Source: CADEEN01 sp963738425 (GTDB taxonomy: Bacteria; Pseudomonadota; Gammaproteobacteria; Burkholderiales; Burkholderiaceae_C). From it: a stretch of 64,000 bases of DNA. The notes under the pieces are model-generated. The model saw only the letters and a list, made by a program, of their open reading frames with translations. It was not told where the DNA came from and made no database searches. The DNA lies in the NCBI GenBank assembly GCA_963738425.1, contig CAVTWT010000014.1, forward strand, positions 28,438-92,437, written 5' to 3'. Made by a program: the position numbers and the translations under genes. Below are positions 28,803 to 38,581 of the stretch, in pieces. Every line of letters starts with the position of its first letter. The stretch's first letter is position 1.

Positions 28803-29552
28803 ATGTCACCATTAAAGGCTCGGTTCACCGCAAGTTTTGCTCACCTGGGTTTGAGCGTCCTTGTAGCTGCAACCTTGGCAGCCTTGGTGTTCTTGATTTG
28901 GTTTCCGACACCGTTTCGAGAGATCTCTGGCGGCCGGGAGCTTTTTACGATCGTGATTGTCGTGGACGTGGTCCTTGGGCCGCTTCTTACGTTCGCCGTC
29001 TTCAATCTCAAAAAGCCACGCAGTGAACTGGTCCGCGACCTGAGTGCGATTGTCCTGATCCAACTCGGGGGCTTGGCGTACGGACTTCACACTATCTATA
29101 TCGTGCGGCCGGCAGTGCTGGCGCTCGAAGGCGACCGGCTGCGCGTGGTCCGTGCGATGGACCTGCGCGAGGCCAATTGGAACGCCGCACCGGAAGGTCT
29201 CAGCAGCGTCCCGTTGTTCGGCATGCTGGAAGTTGCCGCCAGGCGTCCCACTGCTTCAGAGTACGAATCGGCGTTTTCACAGGCTATTGAAGGGAAGGAT
29301 GTGGGCATGAGACCGGAGTTCTGGTTGCCGAGCGCGGAGGTGCTGCCCGCACGGGCCAAGGCGGCCAAGCCTTTCTCGAAGTTGCTCGCGCAGTATCCAA
29401 TGCAGGCCGCACAGCTCAAGGCCGCAACTGAAAACCTGGACACCACCAGCCTCGGATACTTGCCCATGCTCGCCCGCACGACGGACTGGACTGCGCTCGT
29501 CGATCTGCGCGACGGCCGAATCGTCGGCTATGCGCCAGTAGACGGGTTCTAG
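28803..29552 (+). CDS. Type IV pilin accessory protein (TfpX/TfpZ family)
   Basis: A 249-residue inner-membrane protein. Three N-terminal hydrophobic helices lie within residues 1-110 (LGLSVLVAATLAALVFLIWF; DVVLGPLLTFAVFNLKKPRS; DLSAIVLIQLGGLAYGLHTI), followed by a soluble periplasmic domain ending DLRDGRIVGYAPVDGF. This is the TfpX/TfpZ pattern: proteins encoded beside pilA that assist assembly or stabilisation of particular pilin groups. I chose ATG 28803; a TTG frame start at 28779 is less likely. The adjacent oligosaccharyltransferase and the pilins complete the usual set. Confidence 0.85.
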   Translation: MSPLKARFTASFAHLGLSVLVAATLAALVFLIWFPTPFREISGGRELFTIVIVVDVVLGPLLTFAVFNLKKPRSELVRDLSAIVLIQLGGLAYGLHTIYIVRPAVLALEGDRLRVVRAMDLREANWNAAPEGLSSVPLFGMLEVAARRPTASEYESAFSQAIEGKDVGMRPEFWLPSAEVLPARAKAAKPFSKLLAQYPMQAAQLKAATENLDTTSLGYLPMLARTTDWTALVDLRDGRIVGYAPVDGF

Positions 29553-29555
29553 CAC

Positions 29556-31320
29556 TTGCCTGTTTCCGCCTCAGCGCCCACCACATCGATTGCCCTGGTG
29601 GGCGGCTTCTGCATTGCCGTTGGCCTGCCCACGCTCCTTGCGCTCAACCAGCCGCCGTCTCCCACTGCGCTGAATCAGGCCGCAGCCATCGGTGGATGGG
29701 GTCTGGCGGTGTCCATGGCGGCATTCGCGGCGCGCAATGCGTCACTGCCGCTGCGCACGGCGTTGCTCGACGCGTGGGCGCCGGCAACAGCCCTCGCGAT
29801 CATCGGCACGTGCGTTGCACTGTCCGGCCTGGTCGGCCAACTCCCGTTGGCCCTCTCACTGTCCGCCCTAGGCATGCTGCTGATCACGGCAGGCGTCCTG
29901 CTGGCCGGTGCCGCGGCGCCCGACTCGCCCGCGCTGCGCCTGGGCTTCATGGCCGCGCTGGCGGCGGCCGGCTTGTGCAGCCTATGGATCGGGTTGATGC
30001 AGGTGTTCGCGCCGAGCTGGGTCGATGGCACCTGGATCGCCCGCGCCGGCATCCCCGGCCGTGCAGTGGGCAACCTGCGCCAACCCAACCACTTGAGCAC
30101 GCTGCTGTTGTGGTCGGCAGTGGCCGCCGTGCCGTTGGTCGAGGCGCAGACGCTGCGCCGCCATGTCGCGGCCAGGATCACACTCTGTGCACTGTTCGCG
30201 CTCGTGCTCTTCGGCGTCGTGCTCTCCGGTTCTCGCACCGGACTGTTGGGCGTCACCGTCCTGCTTGCCTGGGGGTCTGCTTGACCGCCGGCTGTCGCGC
30301 CCCTCGCGCGTGCTGCTGCTCGCATCGCCGCTGATCTGCCTAGGCAGCTGGCTGCTGCTCGGCTGGCTGTCGTCGCTGCTCAATACGGGTGCGCTCGGTG
30401 GCGCGACCCGGCTCGGCGAAAGCCAGGACTACTCGAGCGGCCGCTGGTCGATCTGGCGCGACACGCTGGTCTTGATCGCGCGCAATCCGTGGCTCGGCGT
30501 CGGCTTCGGCGAGTTCAATTTCGCCTGGACGCTGACGCCATTTCCCGATCGCAACCCGCAGTTCTTCGACCACACGCACAACCTGCCGCTTCATCTGGCG
30601 GTGGAGCTGGGCGTGCCGCTGGCTGTGGTGCTGGCGCGCTGCTCGTTTGGGGGCTGTGGCAGGCCTTTCGGCGCAGCGCTGCCGTGCAAGGGCCGGCCGG
30701 CGCGGCGCGCCGCGCGGCCTTCGTCATGGTGCTGCTGATGGCGCTGCACAGCCAGCTCGAGTACCCGCTGTGGTACGCCTACTTCCTGCTGCCCACGGCG
30801 TTTGCGTGGGGGCTGTGCCTCGGGCGGCCGCAGGGTGCGGCGGCGGCGCATGCGCCGCCCGATCGCGGGCGCTGGCTGCTGGCGTCCGGGGCTGCGATGG
30901 TCGTGGCCGCGGTGGCCATGGTGTGGGACTACAGCCGCGTCGTGGCCATCTTTGCGCCGCCGATCGACAGCACGGCCACGCTGGCCGATCGCATCATCGA
31001 AGGCCGCCACAGTTGGTTCTTCGCCCACCATGCCGACTACGCGCTGGTCACCACCATCGAAGGCGCCGGCCGCGCTGCCGGGGGCGTTCGAGCGTGCGCC
31101 GCACTTCCTGCTCGACACGCGGCTGATGATCGCCTGGGCGCGCGGCTTGGCGGCGCAGGGCAACGTCGAACGTGCGCGCCACATCGCGGCGAGGCTGCGC
31201 GAGTTTCGCAACCCGAACTCGAAGGAATTCTTCGCGCCTTGCGATGACTCTGCGGTGACGGACACGCCGTTCCAGTGCCAACCTCCGGAGCGCGCCTATA
31301 CGTGGCGTGACTTCCGCTGA
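29556..31320 (+). pseudogene. PglL/TfpO-like pilin O-oligosaccharyltransferase (Wzy_C), three frameshifts
   Basis: Joined across frames this is a polytopic membrane protein of about 588 residues. It shows the features of PglL/WaaL ligases: AVGNLRQPNHLSTLLLWSAV with the periplasmic His loop, FGVVLSGSRTGLLGVT, SSGRWSIWRDTLVLIARNPW, and DHTHNLPLHLAVELG. It would transfer lipid-linked glycan to pilin. Breaks occur at 30276 (an extra T in GGGGGTCTGC), at about 30632-30640, and at about 31068-31080. The 4-base spacing from the TfpX/TfpZ gene suggests an operon. The protein is probably inactive unless these are assembly errors. Confidence 0.8.
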
Positions 31321-31402
31321 GCGAGAGTCACATCCTGCGTTGCCCTTGCCGCTCGCCACTAGTGTTCCACCAGCTCCGCCACAACCTCCACAGGTGACCC
31401 AC

Positions 31403-32080
31403 ATGATCAACCACGACCTGCAAGACAACCCCCTTTATCGCTTCTTCGCCAGCGACGGTCATCGGTTGATTCACAAGTGGATCCATTACTTCGCGGTTTA
31501 TCACCACCACCTTGGGCACCTAGCGGGGAAGGACATCGTCTTTCTGGAGTTTGGCGTTTCGCAAGGCGGCTCACTTCAAATGTGGAAGAACTACTTCGGA
31601 CCCGGCGCCACCATCATTGGCGTCAACATTGATCCCCGTTGCAAGTCGCTTGAGGAGAGCCGAATCAAGGTGCGAATTGGCGATCAGGAGGGTCGATTGT
31701 TCCTCAGGGAACTTGTCGAGGAGTTCAAGTCATTCGACGCCGTCCTGGACGATGGTGGTCACACGATGCCGCAGCAGATCCATACTTTTGAGGAGATCTT
31801 CCCGCACGTGGCTCCGAACGGCGTCTACATCACGGAGGACATGCTGACCAGCTACCGCCTCGGGTATCAAGGCGGCCTGCAAAAGCGAGGCACCTTCGTG
31901 GAATACGCGAAGCGCTTGGTGGACCAACTTCACGCCTGGCACTCGCAGGAACCCGACTTTGCGGTAGATGCGTTCACTCGCAGCGTCCACGGCATGCACT
32001 TCTACGACAGCATTCTCGTACTGGAAAAGCGGGCCATGTCTCAACCGCGGCACGAGAAGCGTGGCGCACCATCGTTCTGA
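31403..32080 (+). CDS. SAM-dependent methyltransferase (CmcI/sugar O-methyltransferase-like)
   Basis: A 225-residue class I methyltransferase. The pattern VFLEFGVSQGGSLQMWKNYF followed by GATIIGVNIDPRCK and FDAVLDDGGHTMPQQIHTFE, with HVAPNGVYITEDMLTSY, matches the family of CmcI-like and macrocin/rhamnose O-methyltransferases. The metal-binding acidic residues of DDGGHT are present. Longer in-frame starts exist, but homology begins at ATG 31403. It marks the right edge of the glycan/pilin region. Confidence 0.85.
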   Translation: MINHDLQDNPLYRFFASDGHRLIHKWIHYFAVYHHHLGHLAGKDIVFLEFGVSQGGSLQMWKNYFGPGATIIGVNIDPRCKSLEESRIKVRIGDQEGRLFLRELVEEFKSFDAVLDDGGHTMPQQIHTFEEIFPHVAPNGVYITEDMLTSYRLGYQGGLQKRGTFVEYAKRLVDQLHAWHSQEPDFAVDAFTRSVHGMHFYDSILVLEKRAMSQPRHEKRGAPSF

Positions 32081-32125
32081 CAATCCATTGACGGGCCACG
32101 TGCGTTCAGGCAGGCGACTGTCCGC

Positions 32126-32617
32126 TTACGCCTGCCACTCGCCGGACTTGCCGCCGCGCTTTTCCAGCAGCCGCACCTCGCCGATCACCATGCCGCGGTC
32201 CGCGGCCTTGCACATGTCGTAGATCGTCAGCAGGCCGACCTGCACCGCGGTCAGCGCTTCCATCTCAACGCCGGTGGTGCCGACGGTCTCCGTGGTCGCC
32301 GTGCAGCGCACCCCGGGCAGCGACGCGTCGAGCTCGAACTCGACGGCCACCCGCGTCAGCGCGATCGGATGACACAGCGGGATCAACTCCGGCGTGCGCT
32401 TGGCGCCCTGGATGGCAGCAACGCGGGCCACGCCGATCACGTCGCCCTTCTTGGCGCTGCCTTGCGCGATCAACGCCAGCGTAGCGCTCTGCATGCGGAT
32501 GCTGCCGCTGGCCACGGCCACGCGGTGCGTCGAGGCCTTGGCGCCCACATCGACCATGTGCGCCTGGCCCTGGGCGTCGAAGTGTGTGAGTGGGTTTTCC
32601 ACCGTCGGCGATGTCAT
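32126..32617 (-). CDS. moaC: Cyclic pyranopterin monophosphate synthase MoaC
   Basis: MoaC acts with MoaA in the first step of molybdenum cofactor synthesis, turning GTP-derived intermediate into cPMP. The 163-residue protein has THFDAQGQAHMVDVGAKAST, PLCHPIALTRV, the acidic EMEALTAV and YDMCKAADRGMVIGEVRLLEKRGGKSG. Length is normal and catalytic residues appear present. It is a lone moa gene here, divergent from the M48 protease. Confidence 0.97.
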   Translation of the reverse strand: MTSPTVENPLTHFDAQGQAHMVDVGAKASTHRVAVASGSIRMQSATLALIAQGSAKKGDVIGVARVAAIQGAKRTPELIPLCHPIALTRVAVEFELDASLPGVRCTATTETVGTTGVEMEALTAVQVGLLTIYDMCKAADRGMVIGEVRLLEKRGGKSGEWQA

Positions 32618-32664
32618 GCGCGTTTACGTTGCAGAAACCTGTCAGGTGCATGATAGCCACGCGC

Positions 32665-34305
32665 ATGAAACACAAACTCCCCTCTCGCCTGTTGCTGGCG
32701 GCAGCGCTGGCTGCCGCCCTGCCCACGCCGCCCCTGCTGGCGCAGCCGTCCACGCGCAGCGACACCGGCGACGTTCGCCTGCCCTCGCTCGGCGAGTCGG
32801 CCGGCGACGACTTCCCGGTCGGCACCGAGCGCCGCCTGGGTGAACAGATCATGGCCGAGGTGCGGCGCGACCCGGCCTACCTCGACGACCCGCTGCTGCT
32901 CGACCACCTGCAGTCGATGTGGCTGCCGTTGGTGGCTGCGGCGCGCGCCCGCGGCAACATCAGCGCCGACCTCGAATCGGCGTTCGCTTGGGAGGCCTTT
33001 CTGGTTCGCGACCGCTCCATCAATGCCTTTGCGCTGCCGGGCGGCTACGTCGGCGTGCACCTGGGCCTGATGGCCGCCACCGCCACGCGCGACGAGCTGG
33101 CGTCGGTGCTGGCGCACGAGCTGTCGCACGTCACGCAGCGCCACATCGCGCGCGGCATCGCCAGCTCGAGCCGGCAATCGCTGGTCGGCATGGCGGCGAT
33201 GCTGCTCGGCGTGCTGGCCGCCAGCCGCGCCAGCAGCGTCGATGCCACGCAGGCCGTGATCGTCGGCAGCCAGGCCGCGGTAGCGCAAGGCCAGCTCAAT
33301 TTCTCACGCGACATGGAGCGCGAGGCCGATCGCATCGGCTGGGGTGTGCACCAGGGCGCGGGCTTTGCGCCGCAGGGCATGACGGCCATGTTCGAGCGCC
33401 TCGAGAACGCCTACCGCCTCACCGACAGTGGCTCCTTCCCGTACCTGCGCTCGCACCCACTCACGGTCGATCGCATCGGCGAAGCGCGAGCGCGCGTGGA
33501 TGCCGCGCCGGCCAGCGCCGCGCGTGCCCCACTGCGGCCGACGCTGGACCACCAGTTGATGCAGGCGCGTGCCCGCGTGCTGATGGACCCGGCCGTGCAA
33601 TCGTTGCGGCGCTGGCAGGCGGCCGATGCCGCCGCGCTCAGTGGTGGCGAAAGGGTGGCGGCGTTGTACGCCAGCGCATTGGCGTCACTCGAGCTGCGCG
33701 ACATGGCGCGAGCCCAGAGCACACTCGACGCGGCCCTGTCGTCGATGCCGAAAACTCCCCTCGCGGACGGCGACAACGCGCATGCCACTTTCGCGCTCGG
33801 CGCCTTACAGGCCCAGGTCTGGCAGGCCAGTGGTCAGGCGCCGCGCGCGCTGGCCTGGTTCGAAGCGCAGCGCTCGCCTGGCGGCGCCGGCCCGGCAGCG
33901 CGGCCGCTGATGCTGCTGCGCGCGCAGGCGGCCATCGATGCGGCCCGTGCAGGCGGCGCAGGCGCGGCCAACGCGTCGCTGCGCAACAGCACCGAAGCGC
34001 TGCAGACCTGGGTTGCCGAACACAAGATCGATGCCACGGCCTGGTCGCTGTTGGCGCAAGGCGCCGACTTGCTGGGCCTGAAGCTGCGCTCGATGCGCGC
34101 CGACGGTGAAGCAGCGGCGGCACGCGGCGACCTCGTCGGCGCCATCGACCGCCTGCGCGCCGCGCAACGTCAGGCGCGCAGCGGCGGCGGCAGTGCGCCG
34201 GACTTCATCGAGGTCTCGATCATCGACGCGCGGCTGCGCGACTTGACGGCACAGCGTCGGACGCAACTCGCCGAAGCGCGCGGCGAAAAGAACCCGGACC
34301 GCTAG
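32665..34305 (+). CDS. M48-family metalloprotease with TPR-like tail (BepA/YfgC-type)
   Basis: A 546-residue periplasmic protein. A signal peptide spans about residues 1-27 (KLPSRLLLAAALAAALPTPP). The zinc site is HELSH (His151, Glu152, His155), with a third ligand in MEREADRIGW. The C-terminal half is Ala-rich and helical, as in BepA, where TPR repeats help fold or degrade outer-membrane proteins such as LptD. ATG 32665 is the start that gives a clean signal peptide; an in-frame upstream one overlaps the moaC promoter side. Confidence 0.9.
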   Translation: MKHKLPSRLLLAAALAAALPTPPLLAQPSTRSDTGDVRLPSLGESAGDDFPVGTERRLGEQIMAEVRRDPAYLDDPLLLDHLQSMWLPLVAAARARGNISADLESAFAWEAFLVRDRSINAFALPGGYVGVHLGLMAATATRDELASVLAHELSHVTQRHIARGIASSSRQSLVGMAAMLLGVLAASRASSVDATQAVIVGSQAAVAQGQLNFSRDMEREADRIGWGVHQGAGFAPQGMTAMFERLENAYRLTDSGSFPYLRSHPLTVDRIGEARARVDAAPASAARAPLRPTLDHQLMQARARVLMDPAVQSLRRWQAADAAALSGGERVAALYASALASLELRDMARAQSTLDAALSSMPKTPLADGDNAHATFALGALQAQVWQASGQAPRALAWFEAQRSPGGAGPAARPLMLLRAQAAIDAARAGGAGAANASLRNSTEALQTWVAEHKIDATAWSLLAQGADLLGLKLRSMRADGEAAAARGDLVGAIDRLRAAQRQARSGGGSAPDFIEVSIIDARLRDLTAQRRTQLAEARGEKNPDR

Positions 34306-34335
34306 CGCTGACGCCGGATCAGCGCACGCTGGAGC

Positions 34336-34701
34336 TCAGGCGGTGGCGTCGCGCGAAAAGATGCGCTCCACCGCAACATCGATCACCATGCCGCACAGGC
34401 TGTAGATCAACGAGCCGATCAGCGCCGCGGCGAAGCCGGTGACGTTGAATCCGGCCAGCACGCCCGCCGCGGCCCAGAACATCAGCGCGTTGATGACGAA
34501 CAGGAACAGCCCGAGCGTGATCAGCGTCACCGGCAGCGTCAGCAGCACCAGCAGCGGCCGCACGATGGTGTTGAGCAAACCGAGCACCAGCGCCGCGATC
34601 ATGGCCGCGCCGAAGCTCGACACGGTGACGCCAGGGTAGAGGTAGGCCACCAGCAGCAGGGCGGCGGCCAGCAAGAGCCAGCGAACGACGAGTTTGAGCA
34701 T
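34336..34701 (-). CDS. Small four-helix membrane protein (phage holin 4 superfamily, Phage_holin_4_2)
   Basis: A 121-residue protein with four hydrophobic helices and the conserved LGLLNTIVRPLLVLLTLPVT followed by LGLFLFVINALMFW. This family is widespread in bacterial chromosomes and is not a sign of a prophage. I chose the ATG at 34701; longer frames to 34896 have no hydrophobic or conserved sequence. Function is not established. Confidence 0.85.
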   Translation of the reverse strand: MLKLVVRWLLLAAALLLVAYLYPGVTVSSFGAAMIAALVLGLLNTIVRPLLVLLTLPVTLITLGLFLFVINALMFWAAAGVLAGFNVTGFAAALIGSLIYSLCGMVIDVAVERIFSRDATA

Positions 34702-34917
34702 GGTGAGGTCAGGATAGCACCGGCGTTTGCGGCGCAGCGCACACGGGCGGACAAACCCTCGGGCGCCTGTTGAACGGCAGCTTGCGCCGCGTTCCCCCCA
34801 TTGACCTTGTGTCGCCGGCGCGATGAACATGCCCGTCTCTTTCCGAAAGAGACGCGACCGCAGCGACATCGGGAGCCAAGAGTTCCTGCATGCCATGCGA
34901 TCAATCGAGGTCCATCC

Positions 34918-37863
34918 ATGAGGTCAACCAATATGACGTTGAAATCGAGCCTGTGCGGCATGCTCATTGCAGCCGCCGGCATGTCCGTGTTGCCGGTGAC
35001 GGCCGTCGCTGCCAGTGACGGCAAGGCGCCGCCGAGAAACACTGCCTACATCGTGCAGTTGGCCGAACAGCCGGTCGCCGCGTATGCAGGCGGCATCTCG
35101 GGCTACGCAGCGACCAAGCCGCGCAAGGGCCAGAAGATCAATCCGAACGACCCGCAGGTCTACCGCTACATGGGCTATCTGGCGGCGCGCCAGGACAGCT
35201 TGCTGAGCGGCGTCGGCGGCGGCAAGAAGCTCTACAACTACGGCTACGTGTTCAACGGCTTCGCTGCCGAGTTGACCGATGCGCAGGCCATGAAGCTGGC
35301 GTTGACGCCGGGCGTGCTGGCCGTGAGCAAGGACGAGATCCGCCAGATGGACACCGCCAGCACGCCGACCTTCCTCGGCCTGACCGGCACGGAAGGTTTC
35401 TGGGCCACCAAGGCCACCGGCGAGAACGTCATCATCGGCATCGTCGACTCGGGCGCATGGCCCGAGCACCCGAGCCTGTCGGACCGCACCGGCGAAAACG
35501 GCAACGGCACCAAGGACGGCAAGCTGGGCTACCAGCAGATCCCTGGGTGGAACGGCAAGTGCCAGCCCGGCGAGGCCTTCACGGGCACCGACTGCAACCA
35601 GAAGCTGATCGGCGCGCGCTACTACAACGCCGGCTTCGGCGGCAACGCGGGCATCGACACGCTGTTCCCGTTCGAATTCAACTCGCCGCGCGACTGGGAC
35701 GGCCACGGCACCCACACCGCGACCACCGCGGGTGGCAATGCCAACGTCCAGGTCACCGGCCCGGCGGCCGTGCTCGGCAAGATCAGTGGCATCGCGCCAC
35801 GCGCACGCATCGCCGCCTACAAGGTGTGCTGGGCCGACGCAGCCACGGGCGGCGGTTGCGCCGGCTCCGACAGCGTCGCTGCGATCGATCAAGCCGTGGC
35901 CGACGGCGTGGACGTCATCAACTTCTCGATCAGCGGCACCAGCACCAACTTCCGCGACCCGGTCGAGATCGCCTTCCTCTTTGCAGCCGATGCCGGTGTC
36001 TTCGTCGCCGCGTCGGCGGGCAACGCAGGCCCGACGACAGCGACTGTCGCTCACCCGAGCCCGTGGCTGACGACAGTGGCGGCCGGCACCCACAACCGCA
36101 GCCTGCTGGCAACGGTCGTGATGGGCAATGGCGCCTCCTACACCGGAGCTTCCTCTGCGGCGACGACGGTGGCCAACAAGCCGCTGATCGACTCGATCGC
36201 CGCCGGCCTGCCCGGTGCGAGCGCGACGGCGGTGTCGCTGTGCTTCAGCGCCAGCTGGAACGGCGGTGCGGCAGCGCTCGACCCGGCCCTGGTGGCGGGC
36301 AAGATCGTGGTCTGTGACCGCGGCGTCAACGATCGCGTCGACAAGAGCCTTGCGGTGCGAGAAGCCGGTGGTCTCGGCATGGTGCTGCTGAACCCGAGTG
36401 CGAACAGCCTGGTCTCGGACTTCCACTCGGTGCCGACAGTGCACTTGGCCGACACGGTTCGCGCCGCGGTCAAGGCCTATGCGGCCACGGCCGGCGCTAC
36501 AGCGACGATCAACGCAGCGGTCGTGGACTTCGCGACCGCGGCGCCGTTCACGGCCTCGTTCTCGTCGCGCGGTCCGCTGCGTGGGGCTAGCGGCGATCTG
36601 CTCAAGCCCGATCTGATCGCGCCCGGGCAGGACATCCTGGCCGGCGTCTCGCCAGTCACCACCGGCCGGTTGTTCGACCTGTTGAGCGGTACCTCCATGT
36701 CCAGCCCGCACGTGGCTGGGCTGGCGGCTTTGTTCAAAGAGCTGCGTCCAGGCTGGTCGCCAATGGCGATCAAGTCGGCGCTGATGACGACCGGCACCGA
36801 CGTGCTCGACGGTGGCACGCCGCCGGCCGCGGAGACCATCCCGGGGCTGATCTTCCGCCAAGGCGCCGGGCACGTGAACCCGAGCCGCGCCACCGACCCC
36901 GGCCTCGTGTTCGACTCGAACTTCGCCGATTGGCTCGCCTTCATCTGCGGCGTGCAGCCGGGCGGCGGCTGCACGGGGGTCACACCGATCGATGCGAGCA
37001 ACCTGAATGTGGCGTCGATCGCGATCGGTGACATGGCGGGGGTGCAGACGGTCACGCGCCGCGTCACCAACGTCGGCACCAACCCAGCGACTTACGCGGC
37101 GTCCGTCAACGGCATGGCGGGATTCACCGTCGCGGTGTCGCCGTCATCGCTGTCCTTGGCGGTAGGTGAGACCAAGTCGTTCACGGTCTCGTTCACTCGC
37201 ACCACGGCAGCGCTCAATGCCTACGCGGGCGGCCAGTTGCGACTCGCCGACGGCGCGGGCCACACCGTGCGCGTGCCGATGGTCGTGCGGCCCGTTGCGC
37301 TCGCGGCGCCTGCGGAGGTCAGCGGCTCGTACAACGTGACCTTCGGCTTCTCCGGTGCGTTCTCGGCCACGGCTCGTGGGCTCGTGCCGGCCACGGTTGC
37401 CAACGGCGCCGTTGCAACCGGTGGGGTCGTCGACATTCCGGTGGTGGTGCCCGCCGGGATGACCTATGCGCGCTTCGCGACCTTCGACAGCGAAGTCAGC
37501 CAGCCGAGTGACCTCGACCTCGAGGTCTATCTGAACGGTGCCTTGGTGGGCAGCAGCGGCGGCGCCACGACAGCCGAGGCAGTCAACCTGCTGAACCCGG
37601 CCGCAGGCACGTACACCGTGCGCGTGGTCGGTTTTGCGGTGCCGACGGGCGCGGCGAACTTCAAGCTGTTCAGCTGGGCGCTTGGCTCGACGGCGGCCGG
37701 CAACATGACCGTCACGGCGCCGACCACCGCGTCGACAGGACTGACGAGCGCCATCGGCATCGCGACCAGCGGCCTGTCCGCTGGTACCAAGTACCTCGGC
37801 TCGGTGGTGTACGGCGGCCCGGCCGGCCTGCCCAATCCGACCATCGTGCGCGTCGATCCTTAG
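34918..37863 (+). CDS. Secreted subtilisin-like serine protease (S8) with PA domain
   Basis: A 981-residue exported protease. A Sec signal ends near residue 33 (TAVAASDGKA). Residues 40-145 form an I9-type propeptide. The catalytic triad is Asp177 (IGIVDSGAWPEHP), His263 (WDGHGTHTATT) and Ser593 (SGTSMSSPHVAGL), with oxyanion Asn369. A PA (protease-associated) insert lies at about 435-535, just before the Ser segment. The C-terminal 280 residues contain an Fn3-like domain (VTRRVTNVGTNPATYAASVN) and a further beta domain, with no sorting signal. The gene order and length resemble plant-like and bacterial cucumisin-type subtilases. Upstream in-frame starts (34801) do not give a signal peptide. 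Confidence 0.92.
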   Translation: MRSTNMTLKSSLCGMLIAAAGMSVLPVTAVAASDGKAPPRNTAYIVQLAEQPVAAYAGGISGYAATKPRKGQKINPNDPQVYRYMGYLAARQDSLLSGVGGGKKLYNYGYVFNGFAAELTDAQAMKLALTPGVLAVSKDEIRQMDTASTPTFLGLTGTEGFWATKATGENVIIGIVDSGAWPEHPSLSDRTGENGNGTKDGKLGYQQIPGWNGKCQPGEAFTGTDCNQKLIGARYYNAGFGGNAGIDTLFPFEFNSPRDWDGHGTHTATTAGGNANVQVTGPAAVLGKISGIAPRARIAAYKVCWADAATGGGCAGSDSVAAIDQAVADGVDVINFSISGTSTNFRDPVEIAFLFAADAGVFVAASAGNAGPTTATVAHPSPWLTTVAAGTHNRSLLATVVMGNGASYTGASSAATTVANKPLIDSIAAGLPGASATAVSLCFSASWNGGAAALDPALVAGKIVVCDRGVNDRVDKSLAVREAGGLGMVLLNPSANSLVSDFHSVPTVHLADTVRAAVKAYAATAGATATINAAVVDFATAAPFTASFSSRGPLRGASGDLLKPDLIAPGQDILAGVSPVTTGRLFDLLSGTSMSSPHVAGLAALFKELRPGWSPMAIKSALMTTGTDVLDGGTPPAAETIPGLIFRQGAGHVNPSRATDPGLVFDSNFADWLAFICGVQPGGGCTGVTPIDASNLNVASIAIGDMAGVQTVTRRVTNVGTNPATYAASVNGMAGFTVAVSPSSLSLAVGETKSFTVSFTRTTAALNAYAGGQLRLADGAGHTVRVPMVVRPVALAAPAEVSGSYNVTFGFSGAFSATARGLVPATVANGAVATGGVVDIPVVVPAGMTYARFATFDSEVSQPSDLDLEVYLNGALVGSSGGATTAEAVNLLNPAAGTYTVRVVGFAVPTGAANFKLFSWALGSTAAGNMTVTAPTTASTGLTSAIGIATSGLSAGTKYLGSVVYGGPAGLPNPTIVRVDP

Positions 37864-37883
37864 GTCGATCGATCGCTCACTCG

Positions 37884-37909
37884 AACGCCTCGCCTCGCGA
37901 GGCGTTTTT
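37884..37909 (+). terminator. Rho-independent terminator of the subtilase gene
   Basis: Stem AACGCCTCG/CGAGGCGTT (37884-37892 and 37898-37906) with loop CCTCG and a T5 run overlapping the arm (37905-37909). It lies 20 bases after the stop. It may also serve the convergent lipoprotein gene. Confidence 0.9.
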
Positions 37910-37918
37910 CATGGTGAG

Positions 37919-38350
37919 TCACCTGCGCGGATCGGTCCGCGCAGGCGGCTGCGCGCGCTCGCGCGGGCACCACACCCAGTTGCCACGGCGGCTGGCGTGA
38001 TAGTGCTGCGGCGGGCCGCTGGGCGCCGCCAGGACGATCCGCCAGCCGGGCACGAGCGCCATCGTGTACACCTGCCCCGGCTGCGCGCAGCCGAGCGCAC
38101 CATCCGCCCAGGTCACGTCTTCGACCGAGACGACCTGCAGCTGGGCTGCACTGACGCCGCTGCGGCGCGCGGCGTCTTCGCGCAACGCAGGCAGGAGCGC
38201 CCGGGCCTCGTCAGGCATGCCGATGTTCACCGGCAGGGCCGCCGGGCTCGATGAGGACAGGGGAGGCGCTGCGGGCACCGGGGTCAGTTGCGGCGCCGCG
38301 GCGCAGCCGCCGGCCGCGATGGCCGCACAAGCAATAAGGGCCGCTCTCAT
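37919..38350 (-). CDS. Putative lipoprotein of unknown function
   Basis: A 143-residue protein with a short lipoprotein signal; the probable lipobox is AAGGC with Cys16. A Pro/Ser-rich linker is followed by a domain with EARALLPALREDAARRSGVS, SVEDVTWADGALGCAQPGQV and GWRIVLAAPSG, and a final Trp/Cys-containing segment (NWVWCPRER). The two later Cys may form a disulfide. The domain is not recognised. It is convergent with the subtilase and divergent from the riboswitch-controlled TerC gene. Confidence 0.75.
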   Translation of the reverse strand: MRAALIACAAIAAGGCAAAPQLTPVPAAPPLSSSSPAALPVNIGMPDEARALLPALREDAARRSGVSAAQLQVVSVEDVTWADGALGCAQPGQVYTMALVPGWRIVLAAPSGPPQHYHASRRGNWVWCPRERAQPPARTDPRR

Positions 38351-38419
38351 GAAGGCATGGTACGTACCAAGACCGGCGGCCGGGTGAGGCTATTTGCATT
38401 TGCCGACAATCCGCGCCGT

Positions 38420-38544
38420 CGAGAGGGGAGTAGCTCGCGCCGTGCAATGCGGCGCCGCGGACCCCGTCAGTACGGCAGCGCGGTTCACGCCACGCGGCCC
38501 GGGCCCGCAGGACAGCCCCTGGCTTTTCCTTGCAAGACCTTTCG
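38420..38544 (+). ncRNA. yybP-ykoY manganese riboswitch
   Basis: The 5' side contains GAGGGGAGTAGC (from 38423) and the 3' side TTGCAAGACCTTTC (38530-38543), the two hallmark strings of this riboswitch. Between them lies CCGTCAGTACGG (38463-38474), matching the conserved Mn-binding loop region CGUCANNACG. The closing helix P1 forms between CGAGAGG (38420-38426) and CCTTTCG (38538-38544), with one G-U pair. It sits 38 bases before the ATG of a TerC-family gene, the usual target, and just before the AGGAG ribosome binding site at 38571-38575. Mn2+ should increase expression. Confidence 0.88.
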
Positions 38545-38581
38545 GCGCTTCGTCTTCCTCCCATCTTTTCAGGAGCGTCCC

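Noticed and set aside
34336..34701. Prophage holin as evidence of a prophage
   Set aside because: This small membrane family is common in chromosomes, and no phage genes surround it.
38288..38581. N-terminal extension of the TerC protein
   Set aside because: This open stretch is the riboswitch leader; the ATG at 38582 has an AGGAG site and begins the TerC homology.
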